A DNA stretch of 64,000 bases, taken from assembly GCF_904849725.1 (NCBI RefSeq), contig NC_058524.1, positions 487,327,763 to 487,391,762 on the forward strand, given 5' to 3'. The notes under the pieces were generated by a model that saw only the letters and a list, made by a program, of their open reading frames with translations, was not told the DNA's origin and made no database searches. The DNA is from Hordeum vulgare subsp. vulgare. Its lineage: Eukaryota > Streptophyta > Magnoliopsida > Poales > Poaceae. Both the position numbers and the translations under genes were made by a program. Positions 11,647 through 22,537 of this stretch are shown piece after piece (within the stretch, counting starts at the first letter, position 1; every line of letters begins with the position of its first letter).

Positions 11647-12002
11647 TCCATCCATATAAATCTTAGGTTTAATAATACCTCCTTGGGACCGCGTGTGTGC
11701 ATGCTTAAGAGGAGGGAAAGCTGGTTGACTGATTTGTAGCTGCAACCGATTTGATAAAGAGGACACAACCGAACCTGAGTCTGCCACACACGATCCGCCA
11801 TGCAGCCCCAAATCAGCAGCAAGATCAGCACCACTCCCACAACTGCCACTTGGCAGATCCGGAGCGGAGGACAAGGATGCACCAGCCGGTGGGGTGCATG
11901 CCCGTGCAGCGCCATCCTCGGACGAGCCACTAGAGAATGGCCGACTAGGAGTGCATGTAGGGGCCCGCTCGGTCCCATCAACCCACCTGGTCCCATCGCG
12001 GG
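11647..12002 (-). pseudogene. Copia-2 integrase-RT linker and start of RT
   Basis: On the minus strand the sequence reads into the typical copia pre-RT motif (TRSQGGIIKPKIYMDG) and is then cut by the copia-1 LTR at 11646. It is continuous with the copia-2 linker on the other side of the Mutator-like element (15673 onwards). The rest of the copia-2 RT and its 3' LTR must lie left of this window. Confidence 0.7.
11994..12002. repeat. 9-bp target duplication, left copy
   Basis: CATCGCGGG, repeated exactly at 15673-15681 on the far side of the Mutator-like element. Confidence 0.9.
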
Positions 12003-12109
12003 GGATTTTTCACTGTTTTGATCCTTAAGGCGCAAGTTCATCACGTAACGAACTCGGTTCGTAAGTATTTCACGTTTTGACCCTTTTGGAAACGCCATAG
12101 TCCGTGGCG

Positions 12110-12385
12110 TTGCAGGCCTTATGCCAAATGCCAGTCTACTAGACGTTGCAGGCCTTATGTGCAACGCCAGTCTACTGGACGTTGCAGCCCTTAGCAGAAA
12201 CGCCAGACCTGCTGGCGTTGCAGATCAAAGCAGAAACGCCAGGCTCCCTGGCGTTTCCTTAGTCCAGTACCGCAGTGCTGGGGTCCTCGCGAGCGTTGCA
12301 CCCGGCGCAGAAACGCCAGACCTGCTGGCGTTTCAAACCCAACCAGAAACGCCAGGCTCCCTGGCGTTTCCTTAGTCCAGTACCC
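12110..12385. repeat. Subterminal hairpin repeats, GAAACGCCAG...CTGGCGTTTC
   Basis: Successive short inverted repeats such as GAAACGCCAGACCTGCTGGCGTTTC and GAAACGCCAGGCTCCCTGGCGTTTC, with a longer unit (ending in TTAGTCCAGTACC) present twice, at about 12230-12270 and 12345-12385. Related TGGCGTTGCAGG units lie in the right inverted repeat (15440-15580). This looks like a MULE subterminal repeat array. Confidence 0.8.
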
Positions 12386-12414
12386 CAAAACAAGATTTTT
12401 TCACTGTTTTGATC

Positions 12415-12670
12415 AACAAACATATTTCATAGAATATAGTTTAAATCGTAAGACCATAATTCACAGCATAACACCATTCATCAAAACATAACACCATAAT
12501 TCACAACATAACACCATTCATCAAAACATAACACCATAATTCAAAGCATAACACCATAATTTAAATCATAAGACTCAGCATAACATCATAGTTCATAGTT
12601 CAACAGACGTAGTTCAACAAACAACATAGTTCAACAGAAAACATAGTTCAACAGACAACATAGTTCAACA
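12415..12670. repeat. AT-rich short tandem repeats
   Basis: Imperfect repeats of CATAACACCATAATTCA (12420-12590) pass into repeats of CATAGTTCAACAGACAA (12595-12672). Non-coding; they separate the inverted repeat from the 3' end of the PMD gene. Confidence 0.7.
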
Positions 12671-12708
12671 GACAACATCATAACACTCAGAATACGACAT
12701 AGGTAACA

Positions 12709-14982
12709 TACTTCACTTCCTCCCTCTCTTTGCAGCCATCTTGCCCTTAGTAACGTAGCCCTCTGGAGTGTTCTGCCAGCCAGGACGTCTGATGTTCCTT
12801 GAGCTAGCTCGACGTGTTTCTTTCGTCGGCTGAGTGGGTTGACTTGGCTGCGGAGCATCTTCCATCTACGAAGCCCCAAACTCAATGAAGTCCAGATCCG
12901 CGGCCTCGTTGTCGGACTCATCTTCTTCTTCAATCTCCTCTTCATGTGCTCGGCTAGAAGAAACATGTGCTCGACTCGAAGACGGACGAGCGGAAGAGGC
13001 CCGTGGCCGGCTGGCAGACGGACGAGCGGAAGACTGCACATCCATTGTGTACTGCGCACGTGCCCTCACATCGGTGGACGAAACACCGTGGCAAGAAAGT
13101 AAAGCCGCTAGTGTGCGGCACCGATTGGCGACCTTCTGCGCAAGGAAAAGATAATGACATGTTAATATGCTAATAAAGGTATGACAAAACAAAGGTTAAC
13201 AAGGCATCAAACCTACAGAGTAGTTCTACCAAGTCCGTCCGTTTGTGTACATGGGGCACGGGCAAGGACCACGTTACTCTCGTTGATACATCTCCATAGC
13301 TCCGTGCCCTGGATAAAACACATGTGACATACCATCCACGAATAAATGACACTTGTTTATATTTTAAAGGAGGGAGGTACCACTCGGTCATGGAGAGGAC
13401 CATAGTCAAGATGCGCTCCAACTGTCTCCCTAATTGAATTGTTGAATGCAGCATCAGCAGCCTCACTCGGCAGTAAGTCCAAGCAATCGGAACGAGTCCA
13501 GGCAGCCTTATGGATAACTCTGTACGCATCCACTCCAAATGCCTTAAGTATGCCACCTCGTCAGTGTCGGGTGTTTCATCATTTTCAACTCGATGTTGTC
13601 TCTGAGCATTCCACATGTCCACCCAAGTAATGTGGTGCTCCTCCCAATTGATGACAGTCTTACTGCTTTGCCGGTTTGTCCTACAAAGCATTAGAATACT
13701 ACATCAGTTTCATTTTTTCATGTTAGACATTGATCAACAGGAGAAACACGTGATACAAAAGACTCACTTATGTAGCTTCACACTTGTCTCGACATAATCC
13801 GGCGGGGTGCGTTGTTGTACCCCGAACTGCTTTGAAACACGATGAGGAAGATGCCACTCCACCGCATAAAAGCATATCATCGGGCACCGCACACGCTAAA
13901 GATGCTGGTCACGAAGGCACATGTTGCTCAGAGGATACTGCCTAAGTACCGTGTACGACCTCCAATTAACCTACATAACAACAAGTCACTCAACCATCCA
14001 TGAAAAAAATCAGCAAATTTGATAAAGCATTTACCTGTTCGTAAGTTAGCATGTCAAGCTTGCTTATGTATGCCTTATACCGCCCCATAGCCGCGATACT
14101 CGTCCATTGGACATTAGCCCATGTGTGTGCGATAGTGGGGTATCGCTCCTCGTCCCCGTCAAATGGGTACTTCTAGGGTTCTTCCCGGAGCAAGGCTGAA
14201 GTTCCGGCCAACAGGGATACGCTCCCACATCCAAACCTGTAGGGCCCAGACGAAACCTCCAAGACAGGACGTCGGCTTACTCCTCATGCATGCTCCATCC
14301 AACTACAAATTTAATAAAATGAAAATGCATCATATCCCATTGAATAAAATGAAAATGCATGATATTAAGCCATACCTGACGGTACAAGAAGGCTAGTGCC
14401 GCCGAACCCCAACTCCACTTCACATCCCAGTCACGAAGCGGATCCAAGAACATCCATGAGGCTGTGTCCCCAGTGCCATCCGGAAACACCACTTGGGTCA
14501 AAAGATTCTAGAGATAAACTCTCGCGAACCTCTCCACAACAAGCGGACTAGCATCCCTTGGGCATCTGTGAAAATGTCTCTGTATCCAAGAGAACGACAC
14601 ACCGGATGGCCTAGGATCCTTCCTCGTTTCATCAGTCCATGCCTTGGGTTCAAGACCAACCAATGCTGCAACCCGTTGTCGCCACCCGGCGGCCCTAACC
14701 TTCCCTGTAAGAGCCCTGCCCTCGATAGGAAACCCAGAGATCATAGCAATATCCTCCAAGGTTATGCTCATCTCACCAAGAGGAAGGTGAAAAGAGTGCG
14801 TCTCCGGCCTCCATCGATCCGTAAGTGCTGTTAGGGCAGTGGCGTTCAACCATGGTGGCGTGCCTTTAAAGTTGAGCACAAATTGAAGAAGATCCATTCT
14901 TCTAAAATATGGCTCGTAACGAGTGTCATATACAAGAGTTTCATTGGGGTTGTGCCCCCTCAAACGAAGTAGTGGAGGAACC
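12709..14982 (-). pseudogene. Plant mobile domain (PMD/MAIL-type) gene, spliced, decayed
   Basis: Exons with canonical splice sites can be placed at 14376-14982 (acceptor TTTGTTTAG, donor GTATG), 14035-14302 (donor GTAAAT), 13768-13970 (donor GTGAGT), about 13381-13680, and a last exon of about 13135 to 12709 ending AAKRGRK-stop. Phases match across the introns I checked. Exon 14376-14982 encodes the PMD core: WRPETHSFHLPLGEMSITLE, then DIAMISGFP and later KWSWGSAALAFLYRQ. The second exon has WMWERIPVGR, the third VEWHLPHRV-x3-QFG, the fourth WEEHHITWVDMW. In-frame stops in the first and third exons listed and frameshifts in the second and fourth mean it cannot make a full protein. The last exon is a low-complexity Ser/Arg/Glu tail. 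PMD proteins (MAIN/MAIL1 family) occur as host genes and as cargo of MULEs; the inverted repeats make the cargo reading clear. Confidence 0.82.
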
Positions 14983-15479
14983 TAAACAAACAAAGGCATA
15001 ATTTGTTAATTGACTCAACTTGTCAAAATATACAAATCATGGAGTATATAAAAATAATCATCAACAAAATCATAATTACCTCTCCTCTTTCAACCTAATG
15101 CGGATAATATGAACAAAACCTAGGTTATACATATAGCCACCAAAAACTACACCTAGACACACCATAAACTACACCTATTAACAATCACAAAATAAATTTT
15201 ACTTTAAAACATACGTACACCTAGTGCAAAAGAAATCTACACAAATACAAAATCATTACAAAAACTAATTGGAGGGATTGGAGGAGCTTACCGGCCTCTT
15301 CGATTTGCCCCAAAGAACCAACAAAATGGTTGGGGGAGGAGGGAGATCAAAGGGGGGGATCTGGAGGAGGAGGGAGAGCTTTTTCGTGGAAGAGGAGGAA
15401 GAAAGAAGTGGAGGTGGACGAAGGGGCCGCGGGGCAGTTACTTATGAGGCCTGCAACGTCAGCCCCCTTGGCGTTTCTG

Positions 15480-15672
15480 AGAAGGGCTGCAACGTCCAGT
15501 AGACTGGCGTTGCACAGGAGGCCTGCAACGTTCAGTAGACTGGCGTTTGGCAACATGGCTGCAACGCCACGGATTATGGCGTTTCCAAAAGGGTCAAAAC
15601 GTGAAATACTTTCGAACCGAGTTCGTTACGTGATGAACTTGCGCCTTAAGGATCAAAACAGTGAAAAAATCC
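15480..15672. repeat. Right terminal inverted repeat of the Mutator-like element
   Basis: Reverse complement of 12003-12190, with a one-base length difference in the terminal T run. The exact target duplication follows at 15673-15681. Confidence 0.88.
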
Positions 15673-18390
15673 CATCGCGGGAGCAGTCTGACCGAGGCGT
15701 TGTGCTGGTGCGCGTGTCCGCATGACAGGCAAATCACGAGACGACGCATATTCTGCACGGGATTCCCCGGCCACGCGTGTAGCACCTGCCAGTGCAGATC
15801 CAGAGGGGATTGCGCCAGGATCCACACCGGTAGCAGGGCCTGGATTTTCTGTGACTTCATCTACAGTTGTGGACATAAAATTATGGGCACTTTCACCCAT
15901 TTGTCGGTAACTTCATGTATACTTGCATCAGAATCATTAGCAAAGCTGTAATCATGAGACATTGCCATGTGATCATTAGTCGCATCTACGCCCCTTGAAG
16001 GAAATTAGGAGACAAAAGAAGGTGGGGTGGTAAAAGAAGAATCTCCTTGTGGAGTTGTGCACTCACGTTGGAGTGGAGTTTTGAAAAGGGGAAAACATGC
16101 TCATCAAACACCACATCACATGAAATATAGATAAGTCTTAATGCTACATCAAGACATTTGTACCCTTTGTGCATGGTACTATATCCCAAGAAAACACTCT
16201 GCTTGGAACGAAACTCAAGTTTATGCTTATTGAAAGGGCGCAAATTTGGCCATACGACACATCCAAAGATGCGAAGAAAAATTGTAATCCAGTTTGGTGC
16301 CAAAGAGACACTCAAGGGGTGTTTGATTGTGGATAACTTTGCTAGGAACATGGTTGATAAGATAAACATCGGTTAGAAACGCTTCGTCCCAAAACTTGAG
16401 TGGCATAAAAGCACGAGCAAGAAGAAATAAACCAACCTCTACAATATGCCTATGTTTGCGCTCAGTAGAACCATTTTGTTGCTATGCGTGGGGACAGGAT
16501 GCATGATGTGTAATGCCAATACGCTCAAAGAACGAATTGAGTTTTTGGTACTCACCACCCCAATCGGTTTGCATAGCAAGGATTTTACGATCAAAGAGAT
16601 GTTCAACATCTTGTTGAAAGATGTGAAACTTCTCACAAACGTCAGATTTATTTTTGAGTAAGTAGATCCAGCTGAACTTGCTAAAATCATCAATAAAGCT
16701 CACATAATATTTTTGTCTACCAACAGAAATGGGTCCAGGGCCCCACACATCGAAGAAAATAAGCTCTAAAGGAGCCTTTGCTTCACTAATAGAACAAGAA
16801 TACGGAAGGTGATGGCTCTTGGCCATGTCAGGAATCACAAACTAACAAATCATCCTTTTTATTAGAAAACGGAAGGCAAAAATCTTCAAGAATTTTCTGG
16901 ACGATCGGTAAGGCAGGATGTCCTAGACGCTTATGCCATTGTGAGGTAGATGGTTTGACAACGCTGAGAGTATGTCGATGAGGAACCTCTTGGTGGCCAT
17001 GAACAGGGAATAAGCCACCCCTACTCTTGCTTTTAAGAATGGTTCTTCGAGTGTCCCGATACTTAACAAAAACAATTTTAGAGTAAACTTCAAGGAAAGC
17101 ACGATTATCAATCATAAGTTCATAGGTAGAAAGAAGACTTTTATCACCTTGTGGTGCATGAAGGATGTTGTTGAGATCTATGGAGCCATGCGGGGTAGAT
17201 AAGACTGAATGACCAACATGAGCAATGTTCATACCTTGACCACTCGCGGTGTGAATTTGTTCTGTGCCTGTGTACCGGTCACGAACAACAAGCTTCTCTA
17301 GTTCTCCAGTCACATGATCTGTTGCACCGGTGTCAAGATACCAGTTGGTATAAACTCCATAGGAGTGGGCGGTGTTGGCCGAGCGGTATACACCACCACC
17401 TCCATCCCCACCACCCACGGGGTTGCGCACGTTGTTGTTGTAGCCACGATCATAACGATTCTTGCAGCGCCATGCTCCGCGTCCGTGCTCCTTGCAAATC
17501 TGGCACATTTCACGATTTTGATCACCGTGGTCACCACGATCACCACCACGGTCACCACCACGATCGCCACCTGAGCGACCACCAAAGCCACCAGAGGAGT
17601 TGCCGGAGAAGAGGGCTCCCGTGTTATTGTTGTTGTATCCACGGGAGCCACCGTTGTTGCCAAAGCCACCATGGCCGCCGCCCTTAGCTGCAAGGTTGAC
17701 GGAGTAGGTGGCAGTCCGGGCAGCACTCCGTGACTTGGCAGAGAGCAGCAACGATAACAACTCGCCAAGACCAATAGGCTGATTTGTGATGGTGCATGTG
17801 GAGATTGCAGACACGAACTCGTTGTACTCTGGCTTGTGCATGCGTCCCTGCAAGATATGTGCGACAACATCGTCTTCGTCCAAAGGCTTCCCTGCAGCGG
17901 CTAGCTCATCAGCAAGCCCCTTCATCCTCGTGAAGTAAGTCGCGACAGAGAGGACCCCTTTCGGGTGGTATCGATATGAGATTAGAGCTAGATGATCCGA
18001 GCGCGAGATTGCGAGGAAAAGCTTTGTAGGAGCGCAGTCCAAGCAACATCGACAATGGTGTAGTCGCTCTCCTGAAGAAGTACTTCATGGGAGAGCGATG
18101 CAAGCAGAAAGGTGAGGACCTGCTGGTCCTGCTTGACCCATATCGCATGTGTAGGGTTGGGGACGAGGTTGACTTCCTTCTTCCTGGAGATCTCCTTCTC
18201 CAAGAGGAGCTTGGCGTGCGGCTCCGTTGCCGAGCCGTCGAGGAATCACATCAGGCCGGCAACCCTCACATGAGGTAGCACCTACGCTCCATATGAGGAA
18301 GTTCTCATGGTTTAACTTTTCTGTGATAGTGTGTCTAAGAGAGGCAAGGGACGGGGTGGCCATGGCAGTAGAGGAGGATGACAACATGAA
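15673..18390 (-). pseudogene. Copia-2 gag-protease-integrase, frameshifted
   Basis: Minus-strand copia polyprotein spread over three frames. Gag starts near 18387 (MLSSSSTAMATPSL). It has a Gly/Arg/Asp-rich repeat tract (about 17520-17690) and a degenerate zinc knuckle (CQICKEHGRGAWRC). The protease motif is DTGATDH near 17330. The integrase zinc-binding part (HKRLGH) ends at a stop near 16830 and continues in other frames through the core (FFDVWGP, FIDDFSKF, QTDWGGEY; 16482-16838) to the tail (FGCVVWPNLRPF; 15986-16369). The linker to RT continues across the Mutator-like element to 11647. Several frameshifts and stops make it dead. It is the oldest layer of this nest. Confidence 0.85.
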
Positions 18391-18413
18391 GCTAGATGCG
18401 GTGGAAGGGAAGG

Positions 18414-18426
18414 GCTCTGTATACCA
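18414..18426 (-). other. Primer binding site of copia-2, one-base variant
   Basis: The minus strand reads TGGTATACAGAGC, the tRNA-Met site with one extra base, two bases from the LTR end. Confidence 0.65.
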
Positions 18427-18428
18427 TG

Positions 18429-18569
18429 TGAAAACTATGGGCTAAGTGTATACCTAGCAGGGACACGTTGCGTGTTAATATAGGGCCGAGGCCAGGTGTT
18501 ACAACGAGATATACATGGGAGGAGATCACCGGTGGATAAGATTGATCTCCAAGCAATCAATCCTAACAA
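18429..18569 (-). repeat. 5' LTR of copia-2 (short, 141 bp)
   Basis: In element orientation TGTTAGGATTGATTGC...GTTTTCA, next to the primer site and upstream of gag. A short LTR of this size is unlike the 1.5-kb LTRs of copia-1, so the two elements belong to different copia lineages. Confidence 0.7.
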
Positions 18570-18682
18570 CCCAACCAGGATTCCATAACGCACACAACTA
18601 ACTATACGATTTGTCTGTACATCGTATGTTACAAGATTACATGATGTTTAACATGCGTACCTTGGACTGCTCGCAACTGATT

Positions 18683-19015
18683 AACCTTCACAAACTTTTA
18701 TTTGCAAGAATGTCAACTTCACTATTTTGCTCATTTAAAAATAAATTAAATCCACCCACTGGGTTCAGCAGGGCTCAAACCAACATCATAAGGGGAAGAA
18801 CCAATGCTGCTGGTTGATTACAAGGATGCTAAATCACTTCTGAATGAAGCTTCACAACAATTGAAACCCATTTATAACATTTCTAAACATGCATAGATAA
18901 TTCAAATGCACCATGTCATAATTTAATTACAAGCATAAATAAATTTCATCAATTTTATCAAACAACTAAACATAACCATAATCTGAGCCAAAAGACACCG
19001 AATGAATTTTATCCT
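18683..19015. repeat. Repeat unit shared with 28885-29190
   Basis: AT-rich, non-coding sequence clearly homologous to 28885-29190 (for example AATTCAAATGCACCATGTC and ATCAAACAACTAAACATAACCAT). In both places it lies directly upstream of the same LTR family. The 113 bp before it (18570-18682) shows nothing I recognise. Confidence 0.7.
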
Positions 19016-20458
19016 AGTATCCAAAAAGGAAAACCAAACATATCAAATAATTCACACGGTACTAGAACATAGAAATGAGAAAGAGAACAAAGGCGACAAC
19101 AAGGATAACTTGGTATTGCGATCAAGTTGTCGCTTCACAAAAATACCGATAAAAGTCTCTCCCCTCTTTTCTCGAGTATTGCGAAGCAAAGAGAATTATG
19201 TATGCAAACAAAAGGTTCGCTCGATAATTATTCGTGTATGTGTAGGAGTCAATACATAGGCATAGATCCCGCTATCGATCATTGACCAAAAAGAGTTCTG
19301 GGTCATGTCTACACATTATCGGACCTACAAGGTCACATGCTTAAGGGTCATGGATTCATTGAGTATTATAAGTGTTAGGAGCACAAGAGAAACACAAGAT
19401 AAAAGTTCTGCGAAGATCGACACTATTTCAGAGAGAAAGGGAAGAGTTGCACAAAACCAAGAAAGTCCCAGAGAACCCAAAAGGTCACCCAAACTTCTTG
19501 GAAGGTTCCCAAATATTCCAAAAAGTTCTGGAAGAGTCCATGGCCTTCCTTGTTATCTAGGCCCTAGTGGGGACAGTCGCATGGGCGTAAGGGACCTATT
19601 GGTGGGCCGCCTCCCCTTTGTGTTGTGGGGGCAAGGAGGAGGGGTTGGCTAGGGACTTTTGGGGTGCCCAACCCCTTGGTGTACCGGCATCAAGTTATTT
19701 ACATGGGACTGTTGCCTATCATTGGACAATTTAAGTTCCTTACATGGGACTGTTGCATATCGCTCTCACGTGTGTACTTCATCAAGTTATTTCCTACTAT
19801 GAACTTTCAAGGAAGTTGCGCGTAGGAAACAAAATGTACCACAATGAAACATACTTCAATCTTTAATTGTCCATGAACTAAAGTTGAAATATGTGACAAA
19901 AATCATGTATTCTTAAAAAATTGCGTCAACTTTGGTTAATATAGTTATTGCCGAAACCGAACCGAATTGAAATGGTTATTACCAAAACCAAACCATATTT
20001 TTAGGTGAAATCGTATAAACCGAAGTAGAAAACCATATTAATCAAAAACTGTATAAAAACAAAAACCGTATAAACCAAACCAAATGAAACTGAAAAAATA
20101 GAATGCACACCGTGAGTTGTACCCTCTCTCTCTAGAAAATTTCACTCCTCCATAAGGTTCCTCCATCTCCACCTTTAGTTCTCCAAGCGATCTTCATTCT
20201 AGACAGCGAAACCGTGCTGGATTAGTTATATCACACGTTGATACCGACAGAGGAATCGTTCCTTCGACCATCGAATGGGAGAAACGATTCGTGCGACTGA
20301 GAGGTTTAATCCTAGCTATCGGAATCTACATCAAAATCTTCGCCACCCGCCAATCCTGTTGCTTAGTTGGTAAAGGTCATATCTAAACATGTATGTATCT
20401 TGATAGTGATCCTGAATTTATTTCTAGCACATTTTTTTCATACTACATTTTTAAAAAG
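19016..20458 (+). repeat. Copia-type LTR, 5'-deleted copy
   Basis: From about 19095 it aligns with 30110-31132 (shared GTCGCTTCACAAAAATAC, AATTATGTATGCAAA, TTGACCAAAA-GAGTTC-GGGTCATGT). It ends next to a primer site. The first 600 bp of the LTR are missing relative to the other copy. No coding region. Confidence 0.65.
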
Positions 20459-20470
20459 TGGTATTAGAGC
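20459..20470 (+). other. Primer binding site (TGGTATTAGAGC)
   Basis: One mismatch from the tRNA-Met site. It follows the LTR end and is followed by leader sequence (GATCTATGAGCATATGGAGGTA) that is also found after the second copy at 31144. Confidence 0.65.
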
Positions 20471-20534
20471 GATCTATGAGCATATGGAGGTACGAACTAG
20501 AGCACATGGAGATGTGGGGGCATTGTAATTTTTT

Positions 20535-21312
20535 TTGTGCGGATGGTACGTCCCAAAAATATCTATTTTTAGTGTTTTATGCTATGTTTATATCACTTTG
20601 CCATAGTTTTGGAATCAGTATTTATCATTTTTTCAGACTAACATATTAACTCAATATGTTTTTGCATGTTTTTGGACTTACAGAAAAATCAAATTTATGG
20701 AGCTCCAAAAATCCCCCAAAAATCAAAAAATATTTTTCACCAAGAAGCTTCAAAGGGACCTCGACTCCACCTAGGGGGGTACTGTCGACCCCACACAACC
20801 ACGAGTGGATGTGGTGATACCATGTGGGCCCCATGGTATGCATTCCACCATTTCTTGACGCCTATATTTTTTGTTTGCGAAAAAGGCTAACCATCAAGGA
20901 GTTTTACTATTTCCACCTTTGTACCTGTTTGTTCCAAAGCGATCCAATCTGGATGTCTTTTTCGACACTCTCTCACAGGGGAGAATTTATCTCACTGACC
21001 ATCTTCATCAACTTGAAGGCCATGATTATCACTCGTGAGTAGTTTCCTTTGGAATATGGATCCACAGAAGTAGCTTCATGGTTTTCTCTCCAATGCTTCT
21101 AAATATAAAGATCACATGAGCTGTCCTATATGATTGTGTTCCATCCGAGGTAATCCATTGGTGTGTTTGTTGCGATATGATGAACTGTCACTTTATGACT
21201 AGATGAATCCATGAGTTATTTTGAGATCAATTTGGTTTCTCTACTGCATAATTCTTGTACATATATGATCTCTGATTTATTTGTGTTTCTATTCCTAAAT
21301 TTGATGGATGAT
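20535..21312 (+). repeat. Gypsy-type LTR fragment (same family as 51921-53765)
   Basis: Homologous along its length to 51930-52640 (for example GTGGTGATACCATGTGGGCCCCATGGT and GATGAACTGTCACTTTATGA). It is truncated at 21312 by another LTR. Non-coding. Confidence 0.65.
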
Positions 21313-21626
21313 TGATACGTCTCCAACGTATCTATAATTTTTGATTGTTTCATGCAATTATATTATAAATCTTGGATACTATATATGCATTTATATGCTA
21401 CGGTATATCATTTTTGGGACTAATGTATTAACCCAGTACCTAGAATGAGTTCTTGTTTTTTGCGTGTTATTGAATTTTTAGAAAATCAATACCAAACGAA
21501 GTCCAAACATGATGAAACATTACATGGGTTGTTTTTAGAAATAACGATACCCTAGAAGCTCCGGAGGAGGCTAGATGAGCCACGAGAGAGCCACGAGCTC
21601 GCATGACACGCCCATGGGGGTATGGT
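21313..21626 (+). repeat. LTR 5' fragment starting TGATACGTCTCCAACGTATC
   Basis: A widespread Triticeae long-LTR terminus, probably gypsy. Only the first 314 bp remain before another LTR end begins. Confidence 0.55.
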
Positions 21627-21775
21627 TGAAAGCACAACTTCTCCCTAGGTGGTTTTGGTAATTAATAACAATGTATATTTAATTAGACTAATGAATCTAT
21701 CAAGTACATTTTAGGAAAAGTTCAATGAATGGATTGGCTAGGATTACGAAGAGAATCCCTAGATGTTTGGTTCAA
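21627..21775 (+). repeat. LTR end fragment (TGAAAGCACAACTTCTCCCTAGG)
   Basis: Starts with TG and resembles the end of a Triticeae LTR. It is short and its family is uncertain. From 21776 to about 22504 I see no gene and no element I can name. Confidence 0.4.
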
Positions 21776-22504
21776 CGCCATAGCTTTGCATGGGCGTTGC
21801 TCCTGATGCCTTGGCGTGCTTCCTCTGCATCTTGACTGTGCGGCGGGGGTGGGGCCGAGGTCGACAGAGAGGGCTCACGTAGTGGGGCGCTATGCAGCAC
21901 ACCAGAGGTGAGGAAGCACTATGAGTAGGTGGTGTGATCCGGGAGGGGGAGGGCATGGTCGCCTCTGTTGGAAACGATCAAGGAACGCAAGGGGAGGAGG
22001 CTCGTGTCGGCGGTGAGCCCCATAAGGCTCTCGCGGGTGGTAGTTAGGCTGCCAGGGCTGGGTAAAGGAGAAGGAAGGCACCGTCCATGCGACACATCAT
22101 CGAATTCCTTCACTTCGAGGGCGTGTTTAACACTTGGCATCTCCTTGATGGTTTTGTTTTGTTTGATGGAATCAAGTTATTGGGAGCTGATTTCTACAAA
22201 TTGGGCGACCGACTCTGGATATGTTCATGAGCAAAAAAGATTTTTTATACTATTGTAGTATTGCTTACTTGATTTTTGTCGACACAATTGTACACACCCT
22301 AGTTCTCATTTTATAAAGTGAAACGTGCCATCACTTCACTAACTGAAATTGATGCACAATTGTGGACAAGAACTCGGGAAACGATCAATTTAGATCATAG
22401 AATCATTCATTTGATCAAATAAGGGTAAAACTGATACATAAAAGAAAAAATTATCCACGTGGCCGCCACATTGGCGTACCTTGGACCACTTGCACCTGAT
22501 TAGT

Positions 22505-22537
22505 TTGGTCGCAATGGGGAGTATCACGTACTAGTAT
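22505..22537. mobile_element. MITE, left part (split by the Sukkula LTR)
   Basis: AT-rich sequence with GTATCACGTACTAGTAT that becomes continuous with the ATGATACTAGTGTATGATAC-rich sequence at 28664 when the LTR insertion and one copy of AGTAT are removed. The class is not established. Confidence 0.35.

Larger units (their letters stand above)
12003..15672. mobile_element. Mutator-like element carrying a PMD gene (PMD-MULE)
   Basis: Long terminal inverted repeats: GGATTTTTCACTGTTTTGATCCTTAAGG... at the left matches the complement of the right end for about 190 bp (12003-12190 and 15480-15672). Both ends are flanked by the 9-bp direct repeat CATCGCGGG, the Mutator hallmark. No MURA-like transposase is visible. 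The 3670-bp interior holds a spliced plant-mobile-domain pseudogene on the minus strand and an AT-rich stretch of short repeats. It is inserted in the integrase-RT linker of copia-2. Confidence 0.92.

Noticed and set aside
12709..14982. Functional host PMD gene
   Set aside because: In-frame stops and frameshifts in several exons, and the gene lies wholly inside a MULE with terminal repeats and target duplication.
17322..17687. His-rich open frame on the plus strand
   Set aside because: Antisense shadow of the Gly/Arg/Asp repeat tract of copia-2 gag.
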